Shown in pieces: positions 27,080-34,631 of a DNA stretch of 64,000 bases; positions within the stretch are counted from its first letter, which is position 1; every line of letters begins with the position of its first letter. The position numbers and the translations under genes were made by a program. Source of the DNA: an uncultured Bacteroidia bacterium. GTDB lineage: Bacteria; Bacteroidota; Bacteroidia; Bacteroidales; UBA932. The DNA is taken from assembly GCA_902773925.1 (NCBI GenBank), contig CACYGI010000001.1, forward strand, positions 62,001 to 126,000, read 5' to 3'. The notes below the pieces were generated by a model. The model ran no database searches. It was not told where the DNA came from and worked only from the letters and a program-made list of their open reading frames with translations.

Positions 27080-27087
27080 CAAATATA
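27080..27087 (-). promoter_or_regulatory. -7 box for small ORF B and BspA-like gene
   Basis: TATATTTG on the minus strand with a leader of about 42 bases to the ATG at 27031. No clear -33 TTTG is present. Confidence 0.5.
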
Positions 27088-27148
27088 AGAAATTTTTCCG
27101 ACACACATAACAAGCTCCGCAAAAACACGGCAACGATGTGATTTTAAG

Positions 27149-27751
27149 TTATTTGCAAAATTCACATCCGCAGTATGCCTGATTGTAGAAGCCCTGCTCG
27201 CGGATAATCTCGTCGCGACGGGGCTGCAGACCGCCCTTGCGCCAGTTCTGTCCCCACCAGAGCACCTTCGGGCCGTCAGCGGCCGAACTGACCTCGGCGC
27301 AGGCGTCCCTTCCGGCCTCATCTACCTGCGAAAGATCCTTCCAACGCGAAGATGCCAGCGTAGTGGCAAGCACCGAAAGCCGGTGCTCTGCCGCATAGCG
27401 GGCCGCACGCCGCAGGCGGAAACGGAAGCAGGCCAGGCAGCGTGCGCCGCGTTCCGGTTCGTCCTCAAGTCCCCGCACAGCCCCCAGCCAGCCGTCGTGG
27501 TCATACTCGTCGTCCACTACCTGCAGGCCGAACAGCGCAGCATAGCGCATCACCTCCGAGCGGCGAAGCACATACTCCGACTGTGGTGTTATATTGGAGT
27601 TGCTGAAAAACAGCACCGGTTCGATGCCGGCGCCTGCCAGAGCCTCTACGATCGCCCCGCTGCAGGGCGCGCAACAACAGTGCAGAAGAATCCGGGAAGC
27701 GCCGCCGGGCACTTCCAGATTCACATTTACCGCTGTCCGTCGCTTGGGCAA
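27149..27751 (-). CDS. queH: Epoxyqueuosine reductase QueH
   Basis: 200 residues. The family signatures are present: ILLHCCCAPCSG near the N-terminus, ERGARCLACFRFRL in the middle and FYNQAYCGCEFC at the end, supplying the Cys residues for the iron-sulfur cluster and catalysis. QueH reduces epoxyqueuosine to queuosine in tRNA. The frame opens with a TTG directly after the stop codon of the upstream 107-residue gene; an in-frame GTG at 27724 is an alternative start nearer the conserved part. The two genes are probably co-transcribed. Confidence 0.92.
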   Translation of the reverse strand: MPKRRTAVNVNLEVPGGASRILLHCCCAPCSGAIVEALAGAGIEPVLFFSNSNITPQSEYVLRRSEVMRYAALFGLQVVDDEYDHDGWLGAVRGLEDEPERGARCLACFRFRLRRAARYAAEHRLSVLATTLASSRWKDLSQVDEAGRDACAEVSSAADGPKVLWWGQNWRKGGLQPRRDEIIREQGFYNQAYCGCEFCK

Positions 27752-28075
27752 CTACTTCTTTGCTACTTCGGAAAGGCGGTCGAAGAGGCCGTCAAAACCC
27801 TTGAGCATATCGTCTCCAAGAGCCTTGAAGTGTGCCTTGACTGCCGCTGAGTGCTCTTTTCTGGACTCGCCCTTTGCGATGCGGGGAGCCTGGTTGACGC
27901 GGCCGCGAAGGTCTTCACCGAGGTCGTAAGCCTCATCCATAAGGACATTGACCTCATCCACGACATTCTTGTCGCGGCGCATCCAAGCCAGCATTATGCA
28001 ATTCTCTACAAAATCATCGACAATGAAATCGATATCTTTCTTGATAACGCGTAAGGAGCCGTTATTTCCAGCCAT
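27752..28075 (-). CDS. Conserved small helical protein (107 aa), function unknown
   Basis: 107 residues starting MAGNNGSLRVIKKDIDF. It is rich in charged residues and predicted to be all-helical, without signal peptide or known motif. The start is the ATG at 28075; the longer frame upstream would run through the promoter. A -7 box TATATTTG lies 31 bases upstream. It abuts queH without a gap. I do not recognise a family; its position in a short operon with queH may be only organisational. Confidence 0.7.
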   Translation of the reverse strand: MAGNNGSLRVIKKDIDFIVDDFVENCIMLAWMRRDKNVVDEVNVLMDEAYDLGEDLRGRVNQAPRIAKGESRKEHSAAVKAHFKALGDDMLKGFDGLFDRLSEVAKK

Positions 28076-28106
28076 ATCAGTATTGATTTGAAGTTTCTTA
28101 ACCCTG

Positions 28107-28114
28107 CAAATATA
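28107..28114 (-). promoter_or_regulatory. -7 box for the 107-aa gene and queH
   Basis: TATATTTG on the minus strand. A weak -33 candidate (TTGC) lies 19 bases further upstream. Confidence 0.55.
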
Positions 28115-28159
28115 GTGGTTTTCGCCGAACTGAGCAAGTTTATCCGGCTCGCGGGCCGA

Positions 28160-28190
28160 TAAAAAATCCGGACTCTGTGCGAGTCCGGAT
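28160..28190 (-). terminator. Strong terminator of the 77/81-aa lipoprotein gene
   Basis: Perfect 10-bp stem ATCCGGACTC/GAGTCCGGAT with a five-base loop, followed on the minus strand by TTTTTA. Confidence 0.9.
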
Positions 28191-28219
28191 GGTCTTATAT
28201 TGCCTGGTATCGGTTCCAA

Positions 28220-28453
28220 TTAGTTGAGCGGGCCTGTGCCTTCGGTGCCGAGGGGACCTGTAGCTTCAGTGCCCAGAGGGCCTGTACCGTCGGGATTGTC
28301 AACCGGAGCTGCATCGTCTGCGGGGGTTGCCTCATCCGTAACAACCTCGGTAGCAGTCTGCTCAGCCTCAGAATTCTTGGAATCGTTGCTCTTGCAACTT
28401 ACAGCGGCGACCATGATAGTCGCAGCGACTGCGAACAAAAAAACTTTCTTCAT
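28220..28453 (-). CDS. Small lipoprotein with Gly-Thr-Gly-Pro-Leu repeats
   Basis: 77 residues from MKKVFLF; an in-frame ATG at 28465 would give 81. Lipobox AAVSC (Cys20). The mature part is acidic and low in complexity (Glu, Asp, Ala, Thr), ending in three near-repeats of the pattern TGPLGTE. No domain is recognised. It has its own -7 box and a strong terminator, so it is a separate transcription unit. A flexible surface or periplasmic spacer protein is possible; function unknown. Confidence 0.72.
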   Translation of the reverse strand: MKKVFLFAVAATIMVAAVSCKSNDSKNSEAEQTATEVVTDEATPADDAAPVDNPDGTGPLGTEATGPLGTEGTGPLN

Positions 28454-28486
28454 AGATTTAATCATTTGTAACTAAACTCTTAGCCT

Positions 28487-28494
28487 CAAAAGTA
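28487..28494 (-). promoter_or_regulatory. -7 box for the small repeat lipoprotein
   Basis: TACTTTTG on the minus strand, 21 bases before the ATG at 28465 and 33 before the one at 28453. Confidence 0.5.
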
Positions 28495-28536
28495 CTGTTT
28501 TTTTCTGATAATGAAAAGCCATTTTGGTTTTTTTTG

Positions 28537-28544
28537 TAGTTTTG
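28537..28544 (+). promoter_or_regulatory. -7 box for small ORF C and fimbrillin-like gene
   Basis: TAGTTTTG, 21 bases before the ATG at 28566, in a T-rich tract. No standard -33 TTTG at 19-21 bases. Confidence 0.45.
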
Positions 28545-28565
28545 CAACGTATATTGTATAATCTT

Positions 28566-28721
28566 ATGACTAAGAGAGAAACATACTCGGCGCCTGAGTG
28601 CGTTGCGATATCTCTGGCCGCAGGATCGCTTATCGCGCAGAGCGGCCTTCCCGCCCCGGACTTCGGGGACGGCGGCGATCTGGATCTTTTATTCAATGCG
28701 GGAGGAGGATTTCAGCTATGA
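28566..28721 (+). CDS. Small coupled ORF C (51 aa), Y-x2-P/[IL]-[CA]-[QT]-S family
   Basis: 51 residues starting MTKRETYSAPECV. Tyr7-x2-Pro10, Ile23-Ala24-Gln25-Ser26-Gly27 and Asp32-Phe33-Gly34 match ORF B at identical spacing. Its TGA overlaps the ATG of the next gene (ATGA), and a GGAGGAGG ribosome site lies ten bases before that ATG inside the small ORF. No signal peptide. Function unknown; translational coupling to the downstream lipoprotein is very likely. Confidence 0.72.
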   Translation: MTKRETYSAPECVAISLAAGSLIAQSGLPAPDFGDGGDLDLLFNAGGGFQL

Positions 28722-29704
28722 GAAAGTTTATGATTTTTGCAGCTTTTGCTGCCACTCTGGCTATTTCCTGCCAGAAGAATAACAATACCGTACCGGAAAA
28801 TGAAGGCGTGCAGATGACTCTGCTGGCAAGCATCGGCGATGATACCAGGGTCACTTATACGCCTGACGGGAATGTCCTGAAGACCTTCTGGGAGGCCGAA
28901 GAGACTATTTCCGTCGTTTCCTTCAGTAGTGGTGACAACAAACTCGCAAGCATCGACAACTTTACCTCAACCGGCGAGGCAGGGCGCACCACGGCCAAGT
29001 TTACCGGCACTTTCACGGGACCGGAAGATTTCTCCGGCATTATGGTCCTCTACCCGGCGCTCCAGGAAGTCGAACCTGGCATTTACAGCACGGCGCCGTA
29101 CAAGGATTACAAGGGAAATATGTTAAGTACCCTGGAGCACACCCACGTAGGCTACTATTACTTTGACGACGGCAGCGCGGAGCCCCTGCGACAGGTGGCT
29201 GACGATGATGCCTCGCATCTTCACAATTATTGCGTGATGTCGGGTATCGCCGATGATACGGATATCAAGAACAATATTCTGACCGCATCTCTGTCCAACG
29301 AGATGACCGTCCTGAAGATTCATCTCACCGTGCCTGATGCCTACAAGGGCAAACAGCTGCAGATACTGAAAATCGAGGCTTTTGACAGCGAGGATAATAC
29401 GGAAGATTTCGCCCGTTCCTCTTCCTGGGAATTTGTAAATATCCCCATCAATCACATCACGGGAGCAGGTGGAAGCTATAAAGATGAAGCATATCTTTAT
29501 TCGGATATCATAATCCCCGAGAGCGGCCAGGTGACACTCTACTTTGCCAACCATTTATTTGCGCCGATCAAGGCGGGCACCAAATGGAACTTCAGCATCT
29601 ACGTGGACGACGCCTACTCCGCTCCGGGCACCAGAGTCTTCACCTCTGACTACACCCTCGAGCGCGGCAACATCTACCGCGTCTCCGCCACCATACCCGA
29701 ATAA
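28718..29704 (+). CDS. Fimbrillin-like lipoprotein
   Basis: 328 residues from the ATG at 28718, lipobox LAISC (Cys18). The N-domain (DDTRVTYTPDGNVLKTFWEAEETISVV) has the Trp...Ile-x-Val pattern of fimbrillin-like Bacteroidetes lipoproteins, and the second half (MTVLKIHLTVPDAYKGKQLQILKIEAF ... LERGNIYRVSATI) fits a second beta-domain. The start overlaps the stop codon of small ORF C. The first part aligns in pattern with the N-domains of the two BspA-like lipoproteins in this window, which are also preceded by small ORFs. Surface location inferred. Confidence 0.75.
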   Translation: MRKFMIFAAFAATLAISCQKNNNTVPENEGVQMTLLASIGDDTRVTYTPDGNVLKTFWEAEETISVVSFSSGDNKLASIDNFTSTGEAGRTTAKFTGTFTGPEDFSGIMVLYPALQEVEPGIYSTAPYKDYKGNMLSTLEHTHVGYYYFDDGSAEPLRQVADDDASHLHNYCVMSGIADDTDIKNNILTASLSNEMTVLKIHLTVPDAYKGKQLQILKIEAFDSEDNTEDFARSSSWEFVNIPINHITGAGGSYKDEAYLYSDIIIPESGQVTLYFANHLFAPIKAGTKWNFSIYVDDAYSAPGTRVFTSDYTLERGNIYRVSATIPE

Positions 29705-29722
29705 TCACTTTTCACTGGATAC

Positions 29723-29753
29723 AAAAAAAGGCAGCTTTCCGGCTGCCTTTTTT
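29723..29753 (+). terminator. Terminator of the fimbrillin-like gene
   Basis: AAAAAAA-GGCAGC, six-base loop, GCTGCC-TTTTTT: a perfect stem with A and T flanks, 18 bases after the stop codon. Confidence 0.9.
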
Positions 29754-29766
29754 GTTCTTGTAACAA

Positions 29767-29829
29767 GGCCGTAGCCGGAGGGTTCCGGGGGCTTGCCCCC
29801 GGTATAAAACAAATAGTCTCGTTTTCCGC
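29767..29829 (+). repeat. Intergenic repeat copy 1 (tRNA-Gly-tail-containing)
   Basis: GGCCGTAGCCGGAGGG..., then a GGGGGC-TTG-CCCCC hairpin, GGTATA, and AGTCTCGTTTTCCGC (29815-29829), which equals the 3' end of the nearby tRNA-Gly gene in opposite orientation. A second copy is at 29925-29986. The rest of the gene-free stretch 29705-30148 holds terminators, the second copy, tRNA-Gly and its promoter. Confidence 0.8.
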
Positions 29830-29837
29830 CCCAAACG

Positions 29838-29863
29838 AAAAAAGGATGGCATCAGCCATCCTT
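29838..29863 (-). terminator. Hairpin with T-run after repeat copy 1
   Basis: AAGGATGGC, loop, GCCATCCTT, followed on the minus strand by TTTT. It resembles the terminator behind tRNA-Gly (29991-30019) although no gene precedes it here. Confidence 0.6.
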
Positions 29864-29924
29864 CGGATAACAAACCCGCCTCAGCGGGGTAGCGGAGCGT
29901 GACTCCGGGTCACGCGGGAGCGGC

Positions 29925-29971
29925 GGCGTAGCCGGGGGGCTCCGGGGGCCTGCCCCCGGTATAGGTCAGAC

Positions 29972-29986
<15 letters not shown>
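29925..29986 (+). repeat. Intergenic repeat copy 2 (tRNA-Gly-tail-containing)
   Basis: GGCGTAGCCGGGGGGC..., GGGGGC-CTG-CCCCC hairpin, GGTATA and AGTCTCGTTTTCCGC. It is about 80-85 percent identical to copy 1 by eye and in the same orientation. Confidence 0.8.
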
Positions 29987-30098
<112 letters not shown>

Positions 30099-30109
30099 GA
30101 TTGGGACTG

Positions 30110-30140
30110 CAAAGGTAACTATATTTTTTTATTTCCCAAA
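30110..30140 (-). promoter_or_regulatory. Promoter for tRNA-Gly
   Basis: TTTG (30137-30140), 19 bases, TACCTTTG (30110-30117) on the minus strand, a full match to the Bacteroidetes consensus, 11 bases before the tRNA. Confidence 0.8.
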
Positions 30141-30148
30141 TTTTTTTG

Positions 30149-31165
30149 TCACGAATGTATCGCGTTTACTTCCGGACGGAGATAAACGCCAAACTTGTCG
30201 TACACCGAGTCGATAACCGCGTGGGCCAGCGACAGGACTTCCTCGCCGGTCGCGCCGCCCAGGTTGACCAGCACGAGCGGCTGACGTTCATACACCCCGG
30301 CCTGCCCCATCGTGCGCCCCTTCCATCCGCAGCGGTCGATCATCCAGGCTGCCGACAGCTTCACGAAACCGTCCGTTGCAGGATACTGCGGTATATCAGG
30401 GTACTCAGCAGCCAGTGCGCGAGCCTTCGATAGCGGCACGACTGGATTCATAAAAAAGCTTCCCGCATTGCCCAGCACGGCCGGATCAGGCAGCTTGGAG
30501 CTGCGCAGCGAAAGAACTTCGGCACGGATATCCATTGCCGTAAGGCCGTCGGGACTCATCCTCGAAAGCGGCGCATAAGTCAGCACTGGCTCAAAAACCG
30601 TCGAAAGCCGATAGCACACGGCCAGCACTATAAAATGCTTGTGATCCGGACGCTTGAAAATGCTGTCGCGGTAGCCGTAGGCACACTCATCCGCCGCAAA
30701 AACCCGCTTCTGGCCGCTTTCCACATCCAGGACCTCGACACGCTCTATGCGCTCGCACACCTCGACACCGTAGGCACCGATATTCTGCACGGCCGAAGAA
30801 CCCGTTTCACCCGGGATGCCGGAGAGATTTTCCAGCCCGAAAAAGCCGTTTTCGAGGCACTGCAGGACAAACGAATCCCAGTCAAGGCCCGATCCGGCAC
30901 GCACCAGCACCGTATCTCCTGCCTTCTCAAGCACCTCAAAAGAACGGTTCGCGCTGTGCAGCACGGTCCCGTGATAGTCACCGCAGAAGAGCAGGTTGCA
31001 GCCGGCGCCAATATGCAGCAGCGGCCCGTCCCAGCCGGAAGCAAGATTCAGTGCCTCACGAAGTTCATCCTCTGTCGAATACTCTACGAAACGATCCGCC
31101 AGCACATCCAAGCCGAAGCTGTTGTGCGCCTTGAGCGGATAATTGTTCTCAATGCGAAGAGCCAT
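30149..31165 (-). CDS. murB: UDP-N-acetylmuramate dehydrogenase (MurB)
   Basis: 338 residues. The FAD-binding and active-site motifs of the E. coli-type enzyme are present: HIGAGCNLLF, NLSGIPGETGSSAVQNIGAYG, YGYRDSIFK, and GNAGSFFMNPVV with the catalytic Ser. It reduces UDP-GlcNAc-enolpyruvate to UDP-MurNAc in peptidoglycan synthesis. The gene begins one base after murA, so the two consecutive enzymes of the pathway are translated from one message. Confidence 0.96.
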   Translation of the reverse strand: MALRIENNYPLKAHNSFGLDVLADRFVEYSTEDELREALNLASGWDGPLLHIGAGCNLLFCGDYHGTVLHSANRSFEVLEKAGDTVLVRAGSGLDWDSFVLQCLENGFFGLENLSGIPGETGSSAVQNIGAYGVEVCERIERVEVLDVESGQKRVFAADECAYGYRDSIFKRPDHKHFIVLAVCYRLSTVFEPVLTYAPLSRMSPDGLTAMDIRAEVLSLRSSKLPDPAVLGNAGSFFMNPVVPLSKARALAAEYPDIPQYPATDGFVKLSAAWMIDRCGWKGRTMGQAGVYERQPLVLVNLGGATGEEVLSLAHAVIDSVYDKFGVYLRPEVNAIHS

Positions 31166-31166
31166 A

Positions 31167-32480
31167 TCAGTCCTCCCTGTGTATCACGGCGCCGAGAGCA
31201 CGCAGACGCTCCTCTATACGCTCATAGCCGCGGTCAATCTGCTCCACGTTGCTTATGCGGCTCGTCCCCACGGCACCCATCGCTGCGATCAGCAGTGCAA
31301 TACCGGCACGGATATCAGGCGAAGACATTGCCCGGCCGCGAAGGTCACGCGAATGATTGTGGCCCACGACAACGGCCCGGTGCGGGTCACAGAGAATAAT
31401 CTGCGCACCCATATCTATCAGCTTGTCAACGAAAAACAAGCGGCTCTCAAACATCTTCTGGTGTATCAGCACGCAGCCCTTGCACTGCGTTGCGACCACC
31501 AGCAGGACACTCAGCAGGTCAGGCGTCAGGCCCGGCCAGGGAGCATCCGCGACGGTCATTATCGACCCGTCAAGGAACGTATCGATGCAATATTCATCCT
31601 GCGAAGGCACGAAGATATCATCCCCGCGCTGCTCCAGGCGGATACCCAGTCGGCGGAAACTCTCCGGGATGATGCCCAGATTGCGGTACGAGACATTCCT
31701 GATGGTCAACTCGCTGCGCGTCATCGCCGCCAGGCCGATAAACGAACCCACCTCGATCATATCCGGCAGGATGGTATGCCCGGCACCGTGAAGCTCGCTC
31801 ACGCCCTCGATCGTCAGATAATTGGACGCGATGCCGCTGATATGCGCTCCCATCGCATTGAGCAGGTGGCACAACTGCTGCACATACGGCTCGCAGGCCG
31901 CATTGTAGATGGTAGTCCTGCCCTCGGCAAGCACAGCAGCCATTATGATATTTGCCGTACCGGTAACGGAAGCCTCGTCCAGCAGCATATCGCAGCCCTT
32001 GAGCCTGCCGCCGGGGACCGTCAGCTCATAAGTCGAGGTCTCGCGGTCATACGACAGATGCGCGCCCAGACGGGACATACCCTCGAAATGCGTATCCAGA
32101 CGGCGGCGGCCGATCTTGTCACCGCCCGGCTTGGAGGTCAGCATCCAGCCGAAGCGCGCCAGCATCGGGCCGACGAGCATCACCGAGCCGCGCAGAGCCT
32201 CATTGCGGCGCAGATATTCGCGGCTGCGGAAATAATCGACATTAAGCCCCGCTGCGCAGAATGCATACGTATCGTGCGAAAGCCGCTCGACGCCCACGCC
32301 GGCATCCGAGAGCAGCGAGATGAGATTGTTGATATCGGCGATATCGGGGATATTGTGGACCACTACGCGCTCGCGGGTGAGAATCGTGGCGCAGAGAATC
32401 TGCAGCGCCTCGTTCTTTGCCCCCTGCGGGGTAATCTCACCCGAAAGCCGGTGGCCGCCTTCTATGACGAATGAAGCCAT
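31167..32480 (-). CDS. murA: UDP-N-acetylglucosamine 1-carboxyvinyltransferase (MurA), Asp variant
   Basis: 437 residues. It transfers enolpyruvate from PEP to UDP-GlcNAc, the first committed step of peptidoglycan synthesis. GAKNEALQ near the N-terminus and LPDMIEVGSFIGLAA are typical. The loop that normally holds the fosfomycin-binding Cys reads PGGDKIGRRR, with Asp121 in that place. In other bacteria Cys-to-Asp at this site keeps activity but prevents covalent inhibition by fosfomycin. It is followed by murB and preceded, 12 bases away, by an M3 peptidase gene. Confidence 0.95.
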   Translation of the reverse strand: MASFVIEGGHRLSGEITPQGAKNEALQILCATILTRERVVVHNIPDIADINNLISLLSDAGVGVERLSHDTYAFCAAGLNVDYFRSREYLRRNEALRGSVMLVGPMLARFGWMLTSKPGGDKIGRRRLDTHFEGMSRLGAHLSYDRETSTYELTVPGGRLKGCDMLLDEASVTGTANIIMAAVLAEGRTTIYNAACEPYVQQLCHLLNAMGAHISGIASNYLTIEGVSELHGAGHTILPDMIEVGSFIGLAAMTRSELTIRNVSYRNLGIIPESFRRLGIRLEQRGDDIFVPSQDEYCIDTFLDGSIMTVADAPWPGLTPDLLSVLLVVATQCKGCVLIHQKMFESRLFFVDKLIDMGAQIILCDPHRAVVVGHNHSRDLRGRAMSSPDIRAGIALLIAAMGAVGTSRISNVEQIDRGYERIEERLRALGAVIHRED

Positions 32481-32492
32481 TTTTAACCTGAA

Positions 32493-34505
32493 TTACTTAA
32501 GTCCGCGGGCGCGCAGAAGCACCTCGCTGTCGGGATTTGCACCGCGGAAATTGCGGTAGAGCACCATCGGATCTTCGCTCGCACCGCGCTCGAGGATGTT
32601 CTTGCGGAATGAGGTAGCCGTTGCCTGGTCGAAAATACCGTTCTGCTTGAACAGCTCGAATGCATCCTTGTCAAGCACCTCGGCCCACAGATAGCTGTAA
32701 TAGCCTGCGCTGTAGCCGCTCTTGAAGATGTGCGCGAAATAAGTCGTGCGGTAACGCGGGATAATCTCGTCGATAAGACCCATCTCGCGGCAGGCCTGCG
32801 CCTCAAACTGCTCCACGTCGATACCGTCGACCGACTTGAGCTCGTGCCAACGCATATCGAGGATCGAAGCGGCTGCAAGCTCTGTGGTAGCGAAGCCCTG
32901 ATTGAAATTGCCTGCGGCGATAATCTTGTCAACCAGCTCGTCGGGAATCACCTCGCCCGTCTGGTAATGCTTTGCATAGCCCTGCAGGACCTCCTTGCAG
33001 AAAGCCCAGTTCTCGTTGATCTGCGAAGGCAGCTCGACGAAATCGCGGGAAACGGCCGTACCGCTGACGGTGATATAGTTGCACTGGCTCAGCAGGCCGT
33101 GAAGGGCGTGACCGAACTCGTGGAACATAGTCTCGACATTGTCAATCGAAAGCAGCGCCGGACGATCAGCAGTGGGACGGTTGAAATTGCCGACATTGAC
33201 GATGATGGGGCGGATATTCTCGCCGTCCTGGCACCACTGCTCGCGGAAATTGCTCATCCACGCGCCGCCGCGTTTGGTATCGCGCGGATAATAGTCCGTG
33301 AGGATGACGCCGATGAGCGAGCCGTCAGCATCCGAGACGCGGAACGCCTCCATCTCGGGATGATACTTCGGAGCATCCGCAATCGGCTCGAACTGCAGGC
33401 CGTAGAGCTTCGATGCGGTGGCAAATACGCCTTCGCGGACCTTTTCCATCTGGAAATAAGCCATCACCTCGCTCTCGTCGAGATCATACTTCTCCTTGCG
33501 GACTTTCTCTGCATAGTAGAACCAGTCCCAGGGCTCGATCTTGGAGCCGGCCTCAAGCTTACCTGCCGCAATGTCGCGGTCCATCACCTTCTGCATATCA
33601 TAGACCTCCTCCTTCGCGCGCTTGACAGCATATTTGAAAATACCTGCGAGGAATTCATCTACCGTTGCGGGGTCGTGCGCCATCTTGTCGTGGAGGATAT
33701 GGGCTGCGGGGGTCTCATAGCCGAGCAGGTTGGCCTCCTCGATCTTGAGGCGGAGAATATCAAGCAGCACCTGCTTGTTGTCGAAATCGTCGCCGTGGTT
33801 GCAGCGCGTCGAATAAGCCTCGAACATCTGGCGGCGCAGCTCGCGGTCCTCGGTGGCAGCCATCGTGGCCTCATACTCCGAAACGCTGACGCCAAAACGC
33901 TCCTGGAAGTTATTGTTCTCCGCAAGGAGATTGTTGCCGAAACGGAGCGTAAGGGCGGCAAGCTGCTGGTTGATCTCACGCAGGCGGGCCTGTCCCTCCT
34001 CGTCCAGTCCGACACCGTTGTTGATGAAGCGCTCGTAAATCTTATCCAGAACGCACTCCTGCTCGCGGGTAAGGGACAATTCGCCACGCTTGTCATAGAC
34101 GGCCTTGACCTTCTCGAAAAGGTCGGCGTTCATATAGATATTGCTGTAATGCTCCGTCTCCAGAGGGGTGATGATATCGACAATATTGATCATCTCAGGA
34201 GTGCTCATCGAGCCGGAAAGATTGTCCAGCACGGCTGCCACCTTGTCCAGGAGAAGTCCGCTGCGGTCGAAAGCGGCGATCACATTGTCGAAATCAGGCT
34301 CCGCAGGATTGGCGACGATGGCATCGATCTCGGCATTCTGCCGCGCAATACCCTCCCTCACTGCGGGTTCATAATCAGAATAGCGTATCTGCTCGAACGG
34401 CGGAATGCCGTAAGGTGTGTTCCAGTCTGTAAGGAACGGATTGGTCCGGTTGCAAGAAGTCATAACTATAGCCGCAAAGGCCAGGATTACAAAGAGTTTT
34501 TTCAT
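32493..34505 (-). CDS. M3-family metallopeptidase lipoprotein (peptidyl-dipeptidase type)
   Basis: 670 residues, lipobox VMTSC (Cys18). The zinc-binding motif is HEFGH (His462, Glu463, His466) in ETMFHEFGHALHG, and the overall length fits Dcp/oligopeptidase A. Such enzymes cut dipeptides from peptide C-termini. The lipobox places this one in the periplasm or at the outer membrane, whereas enterobacterial Dcp is cytosolic. It heads a transcription unit with murA and murB and has a consensus promoter. Confidence 0.93.
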   Translation of the reverse strand: MKKLFVILAFAAIVMTSCNRTNPFLTDWNTPYGIPPFEQIRYSDYEPAVREGIARQNAEIDAIVANPAEPDFDNVIAAFDRSGLLLDKVAAVLDNLSGSMSTPEMINIVDIITPLETEHYSNIYMNADLFEKVKAVYDKRGELSLTREQECVLDKIYERFINNGVGLDEEGQARLREINQQLAALTLRFGNNLLAENNNFQERFGVSVSEYEATMAATEDRELRRQMFEAYSTRCNHGDDFDNKQVLLDILRLKIEEANLLGYETPAAHILHDKMAHDPATVDEFLAGIFKYAVKRAKEEVYDMQKVMDRDIAAGKLEAGSKIEPWDWFYYAEKVRKEKYDLDESEVMAYFQMEKVREGVFATASKLYGLQFEPIADAPKYHPEMEAFRVSDADGSLIGVILTDYYPRDTKRGGAWMSNFREQWCQDGENIRPIIVNVGNFNRPTADRPALLSIDNVETMFHEFGHALHGLLSQCNYITVSGTAVSRDFVELPSQINENWAFCKEVLQGYAKHYQTGEVIPDELVDKIIAAGNFNQGFATTELAAASILDMRWHELKSVDGIDVEQFEAQACREMGLIDEIIPRYRTTYFAHIFKSGYSAGYYSYLWAEVLDKDAFELFKQNGIFDQATATSFRKNILERGASEDPMVLYRNFRGANPDSEVLLRARGLK

Positions 34506-34542
34506 ATCTAAAGAGTATTGTTTCTACCTGACGAGTAACTTA

Positions 34543-34573
34543 CAAATGTACAATAAATAGAAGGGAATACAAA
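34543..34573 (-). promoter_or_regulatory. Promoter for the M3 peptidase-murA-murB unit
   Basis: TTTG (34570-34573), 19 bases, TACATTTG (34543-34550) on the minus strand; leader of about 30 bases. Its -33 end touches the T-run of the upstream terminator. Confidence 0.8.
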
Positions 34574-34604
34574 AAAAATCCGGCCCCGAGAACCGGGACC
34601 GGAT
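34571..34604 (-). terminator. Terminator of the DUF4595-like lipoprotein gene
   Basis: ATCCGG-C-CCCG, AGAAC loop, CGGG-A-CCGGAT: a 10-bp stem with one mismatch, then TTTTTTT on the minus strand. It ends the long 49800-34632 gene run. Confidence 0.85.
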
Positions 34605-34631
34605 ATATCAAATCTCCGTTAAGGAATGTGA

